In this document: positions 45,575-54,269 of the stretch, piece after piece
Numbering within the stretch: position 1 is the stretch's first letter
Layout of the letters: each line of letters begins with the position of its first letter
Source of the DNA: Allobosea caraganae
GTDB taxonomy: Bacteria > Pseudomonadota > Alphaproteobacteria > Rhizobiales > Beijerinckiaceae
Direction: 5' to 3'
Assembly (NCBI RefSeq): GCF_003351345.1
Contig: NZ_QQTO01000019.1
Location: forward strand, 951,476-1,015,475
Length of the DNA stretch: 64,000 nucleotides
Translations under genes and position numbers: made by a program
Notes under the pieces: generated by a model
Databases searched by the model: none
What the model was told of the DNA's origin: nothing
The model's input: only the letters and a program-made list of their open reading frames with translations

Positions 45575-48457
45575 ATGAGCCTGATCAAGGAACTCGATTT
45601 CGGCACCCCGATCCGGGTCTCGGACAAGCTGGTCACGCTGACCATCGACGGCGAGAGCGTCACGGTGCCGGCCGGCACCTCGGTGATGGCGGCGGCGATG
45701 AGCATGGGCACCAAGATACCCAAGCTCTGCGCCACCGATTCGCTCGAGCCCTTCGGCTCCTGCCGGCTCTGCCTGGTCGAGATCGAGGGCAGGCGCGGCA
45801 CGCCCGCCTCCTGCACCACGCCGGCCGAAGAGGGCATGGTCGTCAGGACCCAGACCGAGCAGCTCGCGACCCTGCGCAAGGGCGTGATGGAGCTCTACAT
45901 CTCCGACCACCCGCTCGACTGCCTGACCTGCTCGGCCAACGGCAATTGCGAGCTGCAGGACGCGGCCGGCGCAGTCGGCCTGCGCGAGGTGCGCTATGGC
46001 TACGAGGGCGAGAACCACGTCTTCGCCAAGGGCAAGGACGGCGCGGACAACGTGCTCTTCCTCGGCAAGGACACGTCCAACCCGTATTTCACCTATGACC
46101 CGACCAAATGCATCGTCTGCAATCGCTGCGTCCGTGCTTGCGAGGAGGTGCAGGGCACCTTCGCGCTGACGATCAGCGGCCGCGGCTTCGATTCGCGCGT
46201 GGCGGCCGGCCCGACCGACTTCCTCGGCTCTGAATGCGTCTCCTGCGGCGCCTGCGTGCAGGCCTGCCCGACGGCGACGCTGATGGAGAACCTGGTCATC
46301 GAGCACGGCCAGCCCGAGCACTCCAAGGTCACGACCTGCGCCTATTGCGGTGTCGGCTGCTCGTTCAAGGCCGAGATGCAGGGCGACAAGGTCATCCGCA
46401 TGGTGCCGTACAAGGACGGCAAGGCCAATGAGGGCCATTCCTGCGTCAAGGGCCGCTTCGCCTTCGGTTACGCGACCCATAAGGACCGCATGACCAAGCC
46501 GATGATCCGCGCCAAGATCACCGATCCCTGGCGTGAGGTCTCGTGGGAGGAGGCGATCTCCCACGCCGCTTCAGAGTTCAAGCGCATCCAGCTGAAATAC
46601 GGGCGCGAATCGCTCGGCGCCATCACCTCGTCGCGCTGCACCAACGAGGAGGTCTACCTCGTGCAGAAGCTGGTGCGCGCCGGCTTCCGCAACAACAACG
46701 TCGATACCTGCGCCCGCGTCTGCCATTCGCCGACAGGCTACGGCCTGAAGACGACGCTCGGCACCTCGGCCGGCACGCAGGACTTCAAGTCGGTCGAGAA
46801 GGCCGACGTCATCCTGGTCATCGGCGCCAACCCGACCGACGGCCACCCGGTCTTCGCCTCGCGGATGAAGAAGCGCATCCGCCAGGGCGCGCGCGTCATC
46901 GTCGCCGACCCGCGCCGGATCGACATGGTCAAGTCGCCCCATATCAAGGCGGACTACCACCTGCCGCTCAAGCCGGGCACCAACGTCGCGCTGATCAACG
47001 CGATCGCGCATGTCATCGTTACCGAAGGGCTGATCGACGAGGATTATGTCCGCGAGCGCTGCGACCTCGCCGATTTCGAGCTCTGGGCCCGCTTCGTCGC
47101 CGACGAGCGCAACTCGCCCGAGGCGAGCGAGGCGTTCACCGGCGTGCCGGCGGCCGATGTCCGCGGCGCTGCCAGGCTCTACGCCACCGGCGGCAACGGC
47201 GCGATCTTCTACGGGCTCGGCGTCACCGAGCACAGCCAGGGCTCGACCATGGTGATGGGCATGGCCAACATCGCCATGGCGACCGGCAATATCGGGCGCG
47301 AGGGCGTCGGCGTGAACCCGCTGCGCGGCCAGAACAACGTCCAGGGCTCCTGCGACATGGGCTCGTTCCCGAACGAGTTCACCGGCTATCGCCACGTCTC
47401 CGACGATGCGACGCGCCAGATCTTCGAGACGATCTGGGGCGTGCAGCTCGATTCCGAGCAGGGCCTGCGCATCCCGAACATGCTCGACGAGGCGGTCGGC
47501 GGCAATTTCAAGGGCTTGTACGTGCAGGGCGAGGACATCGCCCAGTCCGACCCCAACACCAAGCACGTCACGGCCGGCCTCGCCGCGATGGAATGCGTCG
47601 TCATCCAGGACCTGTTCCTGAACGAGACGGCGAAATACGCCCATGTCTTCCTGCCGGGCTCCTCCTTCCTGGAGAAGGACGGCACCTTCACCAATGCCGA
47701 GCGCCGCATCAACCGCGTCCGGCAGGTCATGGCGCCGATGTCGGGCAAGGCCGAGTTCCAGGTCACACTCGACCTCGCCAAGGCGCTCGGCTACGAGATG
47801 AGCTACGCGCATCCGAGCGAGATCATGGACGAGATCGCGCGGCTGACCCCGACCTTCGCCGGCGTCAGCTACAAGAAGCTCGACGAGCTCGGCTCGGTGC
47901 AGTGGCCCTGCAACGAGAAGGCGCCAACCGGCACGCCGCTGATGCATGTGGACCGCTTCGTGCTCGGCAAGGGCAAGTTCATGATCACCGAGTTCCTGGC
48001 GACCGAGGAGCGGACCGGGCCGCGCTTCCCGCTGATCCTCACGACCGGGCGCATCCTGTCCCAGTACAATGTCGGCGCGCAGACCAGGCGCACCGAGAAC
48101 AGCCGCTGGCATGAGCAGGACGTGCTGGAGATCCATCCGTTCGACGCCGAGAGCCGCGGCATCAAGGATGGCGACCTGGTCTCGCTGGCAAGTCGTTCCG
48201 GCGACATCTCGCTGCGCGCCGAGGTCTCGGAGCGGATGCAGCCGGGCGTGGTCTACACCACCTTCCACCATGCCGAGACCGGCGCGAACGTCATCACCAC
48301 CGACTTCTCGGACTGGGCGACCAATTGCCCGGAATACAAGGTGACGGCGGTCGAGGTGCGGCGTACGAATTACTATTCGCAGTGGCAGGAGAAGAACCGC
48401 GAGGAAGACTTCTCGCTGCGCCGCATCGCAGGACGCTTGCAGGATGCCGCAGAATAG
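45575..48457 (+). CDS. fdsA: NAD-dependent formate dehydrogenase catalytic alpha subunit
   Basis: 960-residue molybdenum or tungsten bis-MGD enzyme. The NuoG-like N-terminus has a [2Fe-2S] site (Cys52, 63, 66, 80), a His-Cys3 [4Fe-4S] site (HPLDCLTC...NGNC) and two ferredoxin-type clusters (CIVCNRCVRAC and CVSCGACVQAC). A further cluster site TCAYCGVGC opens the catalytic domain. The metal-ligating residue is Cys383 in ARVCHSP, cysteine rather than selenocysteine, with the neighbouring His. The C-terminal molydopterin dinucleotide-binding domain follows. It overlaps fdhD by 14 bp. Confidence 0.97.
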   Translation: MSLIKELDFGTPIRVSDKLVTLTIDGESVTVPAGTSVMAAAMSMGTKIPKLCATDSLEPFGSCRLCLVEIEGRRGTPASCTTPAEEGMVVRTQTEQLATLRKGVMELYISDHPLDCLTCSANGNCELQDAAGAVGLREVRYGYEGENHVFAKGKDGADNVLFLGKDTSNPYFTYDPTKCIVCNRCVRACEEVQGTFALTISGRGFDSRVAAGPTDFLGSECVSCGACVQACPTATLMENLVIEHGQPEHSKVTTCAYCGVGCSFKAEMQGDKVIRMVPYKDGKANEGHSCVKGRFAFGYATHKDRMTKPMIRAKITDPWREVSWEEAISHAASEFKRIQLKYGRESLGAITSSRCTNEEVYLVQKLVRAGFRNNNVDTCARVCHSPTGYGLKTTLGTSAGTQDFKSVEKADVILVIGANPTDGHPVFASRMKKRIRQGARVIVADPRRIDMVKSPHIKADYHLPLKPGTNVALINAIAHVIVTEGLIDEDYVRERCDLADFELWARFVADERNSPEASEAFTGVPAADVRGAARLYATGGNGAIFYGLGVTEHSQGSTMVMGMANIAMATGNIGREGVGVNPLRGQNNVQGSCDMGSFPNEFTGYRHVSDDATRQIFETIWGVQLDSEQGLRIPNMLDEAVGGNFKGLYVQGEDIAQSDPNTKHVTAGLAAMECVVIQDLFLNETAKYAHVFLPGSSFLEKDGTFTNAERRINRVRQVMAPMSGKAEFQVTLDLAKALGYEMSYAHPSEIMDEIARLTPTFAGVSYKKLDELGSVQWPCNEKAPTGTPLMHVDRFVLGKGKFMITEFLATEERTGPRFPLILTTGRILSQYNVGAQTRRTENSRWHEQDVLEIHPFDAESRGIKDGDLVSLASRSGDISLRAEVSERMQPGVVYTTFHHAETGANVITTDFSDWATNCPEYKVTAVEVRRTNYYSQWQEKNREEDFSLRRIAGRLQDAAE

Positions 48458-49286
48458 CACTCCGGCCCAGCCGCCGGCCTCCCACGCGGTTCCGGTCAGG
48501 CCGCTGCGCTTCGCCAGCGGGCTGCTGCCGGAGGTTGCGGCCGAGGTCGCGGTCGAGGCACCGGTCAACATCGTCTACGGCACCATGCCCTATGCGGTGA
48601 TGATGGCGAGCCCTGCCGATCTCGAGGATTTCGTCGCCGGCTTCAGCCTGACCGAGGGCATCATCCGCGGCGTCGACGAGATTCGCGGCATCGTGGTGAC
48701 GCCAAAGGAGGAGGGGATCGAGGTCGCGGTCGAGCTCGCACCCGGCCGCTTCCGCGAGCATCTGGCGCGGCGGCGCAACCTCTCGGGCCGAACCTCCTGC
48801 GGGCTTTGCGGCGTCGAGACGCTCGAAGAGGTGCCGATGGCGCGCGAGCAGACCGGCGACGAGCCGCCGATCGCGCTCGGCGCCATTGAGGCGGCGTTGG
48901 AAGCTCTGACGCGGCACCAGCCGCTGAACCGGCTGACGCGCTCGGTCCATGCCGCCGCCTGGTGCGACCGCGACGGCAAGATCCTGGCGGCGCGCGAGGA
49001 TGTCGGGCGGCACAATGCGCTGGACAAGCTGATCGGCGCCAGGCTGCGTGCCGGCCATGACGCGCGCGGCGGCTTCGTGCTGGTCACCAGCCGCGCCTCC
49101 TTCGAGATGGTCGAGAAGACCGCGATCTTCGGCGCGGGCGCGCTGGTGACGATCTCGGCGCCGACCTCGCTCGCGATCGAACGGGCGAAGAAGCTCGGGC
49201 TAACCTTGGTCTCGGTCGCCCGCGACGATGCCGCGATCCTCTTTGCCGGCAAGCTTGCCGAGGAACTGGAAACCGAAGCGCGATGA
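48444..49286 (+). CDS. fdhD: Formate dehydrogenase accessory sulfurtransferase FdhD/FdsC
   Basis: 280-residue protein that supplies sulfur to the molybdenum cofactor, as required for formate dehydrogenase activity. The catalytic cysteine motif CGLCG covers Cys119 and Cys122. ARRRNLSGRTS before it and EDVGRHNALDK later are typical of FdhD. It overlaps both neighbours. In fds operons this gene is named fdsC, matching the order fdsGBACD. Confidence 0.95.
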   Translation: MPQNSTPAQPPASHAVPVRPLRFASGLLPEVAAEVAVEAPVNIVYGTMPYAVMMASPADLEDFVAGFSLTEGIIRGVDEIRGIVVTPKEEGIEVAVELAPGRFREHLARRRNLSGRTSCGLCGVETLEEVPMAREQTGDEPPIALGAIEAALEALTRHQPLNRLTRSVHAAAWCDRDGKILAAREDVGRHNALDKLIGARLRAGHDARGGFVLVTSRASFEMVEKTAIFGAGALVTISAPTSLAIERAKKLGLTLVSVARDDAAILFAGKLAEELETEAR

Positions 49287-49600
49287 GCCAAGACAGCACG
49301 AGTCAAGACAGCACGAGCCAAGACAGCACGAGCCACGACACGCACGACCACCGCGATCCCGCTGCTGCCAGGGCGGCAAATCTCGTCAAGCTCGGGCAGA
49401 TGGCCAGCCAGATCGCCGACTTCTTCAAATCCTATCCGGAGGATCAGGCGGTGCCGGCTATCGCCGATCACATCAACCAGTCCTGGGGCCGGCGCATGCG
49501 CGGGGATTTCCTCGCGACCTACCATGCGGAGCATCCCGACCTGCCGCCGCTGGTGCGCAAGGCGATCGCGCTTGTCAGGCCACCGAGCCCCGGGGTCTAA
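49283..49600 (+). CDS. fdsD: Formate dehydrogenase delta subunit
   Basis: 105-residue small subunit. The conserved part (about 32-100) contains NLVKLGQMASQIADFFKSYP and IADHINQSWGRRMR, as in FdsD. The family member in Rhodobacter and Cupriavidus is needed for a stable, cofactor-loaded complex. The first 20 residues are a low-complexity SQDST repeat. Its stop codon overlaps the stop of the convergent ROK gene. Confidence 0.92.
   Translation: MSQDSTSQDSTSQDSTSHDTHDHRDPAAARAANLVKLGQMASQIADFFKSYPEDQAVPAIADHINQSWGRRMRGDFLATYHAEHPDLPPLVRKAIALVRPPSPGV
49286..49330 (+). repeat. Three 15-bp in-frame direct repeats at the fdsD 5' end
   Basis: Three copies of AGCCAAGACAGCACG (one with a T) encode SQDST three times, followed by a decayed fourth. 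Slippage would change protein length by five residues without a frameshift. Confidence 0.9.
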
Positions 49601-50781
49601 CCGCCCCGCAACAGCGCCTCAGCCGCCCGGCTGAGCAGCGGGGATGCGGCGCCGTGGATCTCGAAATGCGGGTTCGCCCGCTCGCTGGCGAGCTGCGGCA
49701 TGACCAGCCCTTCAAGCGTGCCCTCGGCCCGGAACAGCGCGTCGAAATGTGCCCAGAGCTGCGCGTTGGCGACGAAAGGGCCGCTGACGATGATCCGGTT
49801 GGGGAAGAACAGCCGGCAGGCATTGGCAAGCGCCCGCGCCAGGACACGGGCGGCCTGATCGATCTCGGGCAGGCTCAGCAGGTCGCAGCCGGAGAGCTGC
49901 TCGCTCAGCCGGGCCTCGTCCTCGCCGAGATTGGGCCAGCGCTCACGCAACAGCGGCAGCAGCGACCAGAGCGCGGCGCCGGTCTCCAGGCAGGCCGTGT
50001 TGCCGCAGCCGCAGCGCCGTCCGTCCAGCACCGAGAAGCGCCAATGGCCGATCTCGCCGAAGGAGCCGCCGGCCGGCGAGAAGGACTGGCCGTCGACCGC
50101 ATAGGCGAGGCCGATGCCCCAGCCCCAATGCACCAGGAGCGCCCCGCCGGCGAAGAGAAGCGGCTCGCGCGCCGCGCGCGCCCTGAGCTCGGCATCGAGG
50201 TTGCGGCAGATCTCGACCGGGCCGGCGATCGGCTCGAGAATGGCCTGGATGTCGAGCCCCCGCATTTTTGGCCAGCGCGAGGCCATCAGCCATTGCCGCT
50301 CGCGGATGTCGATCAGGCCGGAGAGCGAGACGGCCGTGCCGGCATGGCTCATGCCGCGCGGCATGGCGGCGACGAGGAAGCCGGCAAGCTCGGCCATGGC
50401 GGCGGCGAGCGCGTCGTTGTCGGCCTGCGGCGGCAGCGGGATCGTGCGCTCCTCCAGCAGATGGCCGTTGAGATCGACCAGCGCGCCGGAAAGCGACTGG
50501 CTGGAGACATAGATCACGGAGGCGCCGATGCGGCGCGGATTGGCGATCAGCACTGCGGCCGGCCGGCCACGCCCGGCGGTCTCGCCGGCGACTTCGAGGA
50601 TGAGGCGGCGCGCCGTCAGGTCGGCGACGACGCGCGAGGTCGTGGTCGAGCGCAGCTCCAGCTGCCGCGTGATCTCGACGCGCGAATGCGCCAGCCCGCG
50701 CGCCACCAGCCCGTAGACCCGGGCGCAGTCGCGCTCATAGGGCGTGGCGAAGGGAATCTCGTCGACCGTTGCGAGCGACAC
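49597..50781 (-). CDS. ROK family transcriptional regulator (NagC-like)
   Basis: 394-residue protein. The N-terminal winged helix (about 15-75) is fused to a ROK sugar-binding domain with the zinc-type motif [12 protein letters not shown]. NagC and Mlc in this family are repressors released by sugar phosphates or sugars. It is divergent from the nagB/nagA-like genes and is their likely repressor, acting on the AT-rich region at 50782-50905. The start codon is GTG. Confidence 0.9.
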   Translation of the reverse strand: MSLATVDEIPFATPYERDCARVYGLVARGLAHSRVEITRQLELRSTTTSRVVADLTARRLILEVAGETAGRGRPAAVLIANPRRIGASVIYVSSQSLSGALVDLNGHLLEERTIPLPPQADNDALAAAMAELAGFLVAAMPRGMSHAGTAVSLSGLIDIRERQWLMASRWPKMRGLDIQAILEPIAGPVEICRNLDAELRARAAREPLLFAGGALLVHWGWGIGLAYAVDGQSFSPAGGSFGEIGHWRFSVLDGRRCGCGNTACLETGAALWSLLPLLRERWPNLGEDEARLSEQLSGCDLLSLPEIDQAARVLARALANACRLFFPNRIIVSGPFVANAQLWAHFDALFRAEGTLEGLVMPQLASERANPHFEIHGAASPLLSRAAEALLRGG

Positions 50782-50796
50782 GGGGCGCGTCTGCCT

Positions 50797-50905
50797 CTAT
50801 TTCGAACGTCTGTGTTTAAAAATAGCCATTGCCTTTTCAGGCGGTCCACATAGAGTTTGTCGCAGGAAATATAAACATTTTTTCTGCTGCAGGTTCAAAA
50901 ATAGC
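50797..50905. promoter_or_regulatory. Probable ROK operator region
   Basis: The AT-rich divergent region holds TTTAAAAATAGC at 50815-50826 and TTCAAAAATAGC at 50894-50905, the second ending right at the nagB ATG. The first is paired with CTATTT at 50797-50802 to form a dyad. Two sites 79 bp apart would suit a looping repressor of the NagC type. Confidence 0.55.
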
Positions 50906-51649
50906 ATGATCGATCTCCGCATCGTCGCCGACAAGGACACGCTGGGCCGGCAGGCCGCCAAGCTCGGAGCCGACGCCATCCGCGCCGCGCTCGCCAAGCA
51001 CGGCCACGCCAACATCATCGTCGCGACGGGGGCGAGCCAGTTCGAGGTGCTGACCCATCTCGTCGCGGCCGAGGGCATCGATTGGTCGAAGATCACCGCC
51101 TTCCATCTCGACGAGTATGTCGGCCTGAGCGAAGAGCATCCGGCGAGCTTCCGGCGCTATCTGCGCCTGCGCTTCGTCGCGCCGACTGGCGGCAAGGCCG
51201 AGTTCATCCCGGTCGACGGGGAGGGTGATCCGCAGGCCGAGACCGCGCGCCTGAACGCCCTGATCGCGGGCAAGCGCATCGATGTCTGCTTCGCCGGCAT
51301 CGGCGAGAACTGCCATCTCGCCTTCAACGATCCGCCGGCCGATTTTGAGACCGAGCAGCCCTATATCGTCGTGACGCTCGACGAGGCCTGCCGCAACCAG
51401 CAATTCGGCGAGGGCTGGTTCCCGACCTTCGCCGATGTGCCGGAGCGCGCCATCTCGATGAGCGTGCGGCAGATCATGAAGAGCGAGCTGATCATCCTGT
51501 CGGTGCCGGACGAGCGCAAGGCCAAGGCCGCGCAGGCTGCGGTCGAGGGGCCGGTCAGCCCGCTCTATCCGGCCTCGATCCTGCAGCAGCACGCCAATAC
51601 GGTGCTGTTCATGGACCCGCCGGCGGCCTCGCTGCTGAAAAAGGCGTGA
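50906..51649 (+). CDS. NagB-like glucosamine-6-phosphate deaminase/isomerase homologue
   Basis: 247-residue sugar-phosphate isomerase fold. The TGASQ phosphate loop and HLDEYVGL (Asp69, the ring-opening region) are present. In Escherichia coli NagB the active loop is NDGHIAFNEP, with Asp141 and Glu148. Here it reads [10 protein letters not shown], so the Asp is Asn135 and the Glu is Asp142, while His137 is kept. A deaminase role for glucosamine-6-phosphate is likely from gene order, but other amino sugars or an isomerase reaction are possible. The ATG at 50906 is preferred to a longer frame from 50744. A weak ribosome site adjoins a candidate operator. Confidence 0.85.
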   Translation: MIDLRIVADKDTLGRQAAKLGADAIRAALAKHGHANIIVATGASQFEVLTHLVAAEGIDWSKITAFHLDEYVGLSEEHPASFRRYLRLRFVAPTGGKAEFIPVDGEGDPQAETARLNALIAGKRIDVCFAGIGENCHLAFNDPPADFETEQPYIVVTLDEACRNQQFGEGWFPTFADVPERAISMSVRQIMKSELIILSVPDERKAKAAQAAVEGPVSPLYPASILQQHANTVLFMDPPAASLLKKA

Positions 51650-52677
51650 CGGCGATGCGCTCCGCCGGGTTGATCGATCTCCAGGTCAACGGCTTCGCCG
51701 GGATCGACTTCAATTCCGGCACGATCACCACCGCCGAGCTCGATCATGCGCTGGAGGCGATGCTCGCCACCGGCGTGACGATCTGCCTGCCGACGATCAT
51801 CACGGCTCACCCCCACGAGCTGGAGCAGCGTTTTATCGCACTCGACAAGGCCGTTTCGGAGAGCCGGCTCGGGAGGTTGATGTGCCCGGGCTACCATCTC
51901 GAAGGCCCGTTCCTGAACCCGGCTGAGGGCTATCATGGCTGCCATCCGCCGGAGGCGATGACGGCGGCTGGCATTGGGCTGGTCGAGCGCCTGCAGGGGC
52001 TGATCAGCCGGCCGATCCTGCTGGTGACGCTGGCGCCGGAGGTCGAGGGCGCGCTGGCGCTGGTCGCGGCGCTGAAGCGCTCGGGCCGGATCATCGCGAT
52101 CGGCCATAGCGCCGTCGATTTCGATCTGGCAGAGGCCGCGGCGCAGGCCGGCGCGACGCTCTCGACCCATCTCGGCAACGGCATGCCGCAGCAGGCGCAC
52201 AAGCTCAACAACGCCATCTTCGCCCAGCTCGCCGAGGACCGGCTCTATGCGAGCTTCATCGCCGACGGCATCCATATCCAGCCCAAGGCGCTGAAGGCGC
52301 TGATCCGGGCCAAGGGCATGGAGCGCGCCATCCTCGTCACCGACGCGATCTCGGCCGCCGCCTCGCAGCCGGGGCGCTATCCCTTCGCCGGCATGAGCGT
52401 CGAGCTTGGGGCTGACGGCGCCGTGCGCCAGCCGGGCGGCGTCGGCCTGGCCGGCTCGGCGCTCAGCCTCGACCAGGGCGTGCGCAATCTCGTAGCCTGG
52501 GGGCTTGCGACGCCCGAGAATGCGATCGCGCTGGCCTCCGGCCACCCACTGGCGCTGCTGGAGCCAAGCCTGAAAGCCTTCGGGATCACGCTCGACCTCG
52601 GCGAGGTCGACTGGTCCGACGCGCTTGCCGTCCGCAGCGTTCGCCTGGGCGAGGTCGAACGCCGCTTCGCCGCCTGA
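51646..52677 (+). CDS. nagA: N-acetylglucosamine-6-phosphate deacetylase (NagA-like), short form
   Basis: 343-residue amidohydrolase that removes acetate from GlcNAc-6-phosphate, the step before NagB. Metal and catalytic residues are in place: Glu85 (HLEGP), His154 (IGHS), His175 (THLGN) and Asp233 (VTDAIS). The E. coli enzyme has 382 residues, and the first 40-50, which form a beta-sandwich strand set, are absent here: homology begins at GLIDLQVNG right after the start. GTG 51646 overlaps the previous stop; ATG 51655 is an alternative. No longer start is possible without running into nagB. Confidence 0.88.
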   Translation: MTAMRSAGLIDLQVNGFAGIDFNSGTITTAELDHALEAMLATGVTICLPTIITAHPHELEQRFIALDKAVSESRLGRLMCPGYHLEGPFLNPAEGYHGCHPPEAMTAAGIGLVERLQGLISRPILLVTLAPEVEGALALVAALKRSGRIIAIGHSAVDFDLAEAAAQAGATLSTHLGNGMPQQAHKLNNAIFAQLAEDRLYASFIADGIHIQPKALKALIRAKGMERAILVTDAISAAASQPGRYPFAGMSVELGADGAVRQPGGVGLAGSALSLDQGVRNLVAWGLATPENAIALASGHPLALLEPSLKAFGITLDLGEVDWSDALAVRSVRLGEVERRFAA

Positions 52678-52722
52678 TCGATGACGTCCAACAGCTTCGC
52701 AAAGAAGAGGGGAGATAATGAC

Positions 52723-53922
52723 ATGAGCCATGACCTGACCGGAATTAACCGCCGTACCGTGCTGGGCGGCCTCGCTGCCGTCACTGCCGGTGGCGCCAGC
52801 GGCGCCTTTGCCGCCTCGCCGCCGCTGCCGAGCGCGCCGGTCGCGATCAACCTGATCGATGTCGGCGGCGCGCTGGCGCTGATGCAGCGCGCTTTCGACG
52901 ACTACAAGGCCGCCAATCCCAAGCTGATCTCGCGCCTGACCTATGTGAAGGCGCCGGCGCCCGAGCTCGCCAGCAAGATCAAGGCGCAGCAGGATGCCGG
53001 CCGCGCCGATCTGGACATCGTGCTGACCGGCAGCGACGGCCTCGCCGCCGGCCTCGACCAGAAGCTCTGGCTGAAGATCCTGCCCGATTTCAACGACAAG
53101 TTCCCCAATATCGAGCAGAACTACGAGCCGGCCGCGCTCAACCTGCACAAGGTTCAGGGCGACGGCTTCGGCGTCGTGGTCAACTACTACCCGTCCGGCC
53201 CGCTGATCGAATACATGCCCGACCGGGTGAAGACGCCGCCGACCACGGCCGAGGAGCTGCTCGCCTGGGCCAAGGCCAACCCCAACAAGTTCATGTATGC
53301 GCGCCCGGCCAATTCCGGCCCCGGCCGCACCTTCATGATGGGGCTGCCCTACCTGCTCGGCGACAAGGACCCGCAGGACCCGCTCAACGGCTGGGACAAG
53401 ACCTGGGCCTATCTCGCCGAGATCGGCCAGTACATCGAGTATTATCCGGCCGGCACCGGCGCGACGATGAAGGAGTTCGGCGACGGCTCGCGCGACATCA
53501 TCATCTCGACCACCGGCTGGGACATCAACCCGCGCGCGCTCGGCATCGTGCCCAAGGAAGCCAAGATCGGCACGCTGAAGGGCTTCCACTGGGTCTCCGA
53601 CGCGTTCTTCATGTGCGTGCCCAAGGGCGTGCCGAACGACCGGCTCGCCGTGGTGCTGGACATGATGGCCTACGTGCTCACCCCCAAGGCGCAGGCCTAC
53701 GCCTATGACGAGGGCTATCTCTATCCCGGCCCGGCGGTGAAGAACGTGCCGCTCTCGCTCGCGCCCAAGGCGAGCCAGGACGTCATCGCCGAGTTCGGCC
53801 GGCCGGAATATGCGGATCTCATCGCCAACAATCCGATCGAGCTGCCGCTCAAGCCCGAGAAGATGGTCGTGGCCTTCCGCAAGTGGGACGAACTCGTCGG
53901 CTCGAAGTCCAACAAGAAGTAA
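52723..53922 (+). CDS. Extracellular solute-binding protein (family 1-like)
   Basis: 399-residue periplasmic receptor. A Tat-like signal peptide (NRRTVLGG, then a hydrophobic stretch) ends near FAA at about residue 30. Mature sequence shows DIVLTGSDGLAAG, GVVVNYYPSGPLI and a C-terminal FRKWDELVG, typical of polyamine/sugar/iron family-1 receptors. The ATG at 52723 has a good GAGGGGAGA site; an earlier in-frame start at 52681 is less likely. It follows nagA in the same direction, but no permease genes follow. Ligand unknown, perhaps an amino sugar derivative. Confidence 0.85.
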   Translation: MSHDLTGINRRTVLGGLAAVTAGGASGAFAASPPLPSAPVAINLIDVGGALALMQRAFDDYKAANPKLISRLTYVKAPAPELASKIKAQQDAGRADLDIVLTGSDGLAAGLDQKLWLKILPDFNDKFPNIEQNYEPAALNLHKVQGDGFGVVVNYYPSGPLIEYMPDRVKTPPTTAEELLAWAKANPNKFMYARPANSGPGRTFMMGLPYLLGDKDPQDPLNGWDKTWAYLAEIGQYIEYYPAGTGATMKEFGDGSRDIIISTTGWDINPRALGIVPKEAKIGTLKGFHWVSDAFFMCVPKGVPNDRLAVVLDMMAYVLTPKAQAYAYDEGYLYPGPAVKNVPLSLAPKASQDVIAEFGRPEYADLIANNPIELPLKPEKMVVAFRKWDELVGSKSNKK

Positions 53923-53940
53923 GCCGATACGGCTGAGCGA

Positions 53941-53974
53941 CGCCGCCGTGGCCGGCAGGCCGCGGCGGCGTTTT
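53941..53974 (+). terminator. Rho-independent terminator of the nag-type operon
   Basis: A 12-bp, nearly perfect GC-rich stem (CGCCGCCGTGGCC with its complement, one T-G mispair) and a short loop are followed by TTTT. It starts 19 bp after the receptor stop. Confidence 0.85.
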
Positions 53975-54079
53975 GTTGGCCGGACGATCTGCCGCAGCGC
54001 CGCCACGGCCGGGCGCGGCGCCGCGCCATTGACCAATGGCGGCGCAATTCGCGAAGGCCCCTCAGTTCAGCGGCAGAGA

Positions 54080-54110
54080 AAATCTGTATTCAAGTCTTGA
54101 TTCCAGATTT
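54080..54110. promoter_or_regulatory. 31-bp dyad, operator candidate
   Basis: The outer arms AAATCTG and CAGATTT and the inner palindrome TCAAGTCTTGA share one centre, with 13 of 15 base pairs per half matching. It lies 160-190 bp before the AraC gene. Such extended symmetry is unusual for AraC sites, which are mostly direct repeats. Confidence 0.5.
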
Positions 54111-54179
54111 AGATCGGACGATGCTCACATTAACCTTGGCGGAAAGAATGACGCTCTGGTTTAGTCTAGAGCTTCCGTT

Positions 54180-54195
54180 GTGAACGGCTGTTCAC
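54180..54195. promoter_or_regulatory. GTGAAC-N4-GTTCAC dyad
   Basis: GTGAACGGCTGTTCAC is a perfect 6-4-6 inverted pair, 75 bp upstream of the AraC gene in AT-rich sequence. It is a likely operator or promoter element. Confidence 0.5.
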
Positions 54196-54269
54196 TTAAT
54201 TCGCTGGTAAGTTATATTTACTTTAGAACGACTTCTCCCTGATATGCACCTCCAGTTTCGGCAAGGCCG

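Larger units (their letters stand above)
53923..54269. other. Gene-free stretch between the receptor and AraC genes
   Basis: 347 bp. It holds a strong terminator at its left end, a GC-rich middle, and from about 54075 an AT-rich segment with two dyads (54080-54110 and 54180-54195). No credible coding frame was found. Confidence 0.7.

Noticed and set aside
43967..48571. Two long antisense frames opposite fdsB and fdsA
   Set aside because: Sense strand is the formate dehydrogenase operon with all cluster cysteines; the antisense products have no domains.
50744..50905. Longer NagB frame from 50744
   Set aside because: The extra 54 residues come from the AT-rich operator region and overlap the ROK start; homology starts at 50906.
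51565..54036. Antisense frame (823 codons) opposite nagA and the receptor gene
   Set aside because: Spans several sense genes and the terminator, with shadow-type composition.
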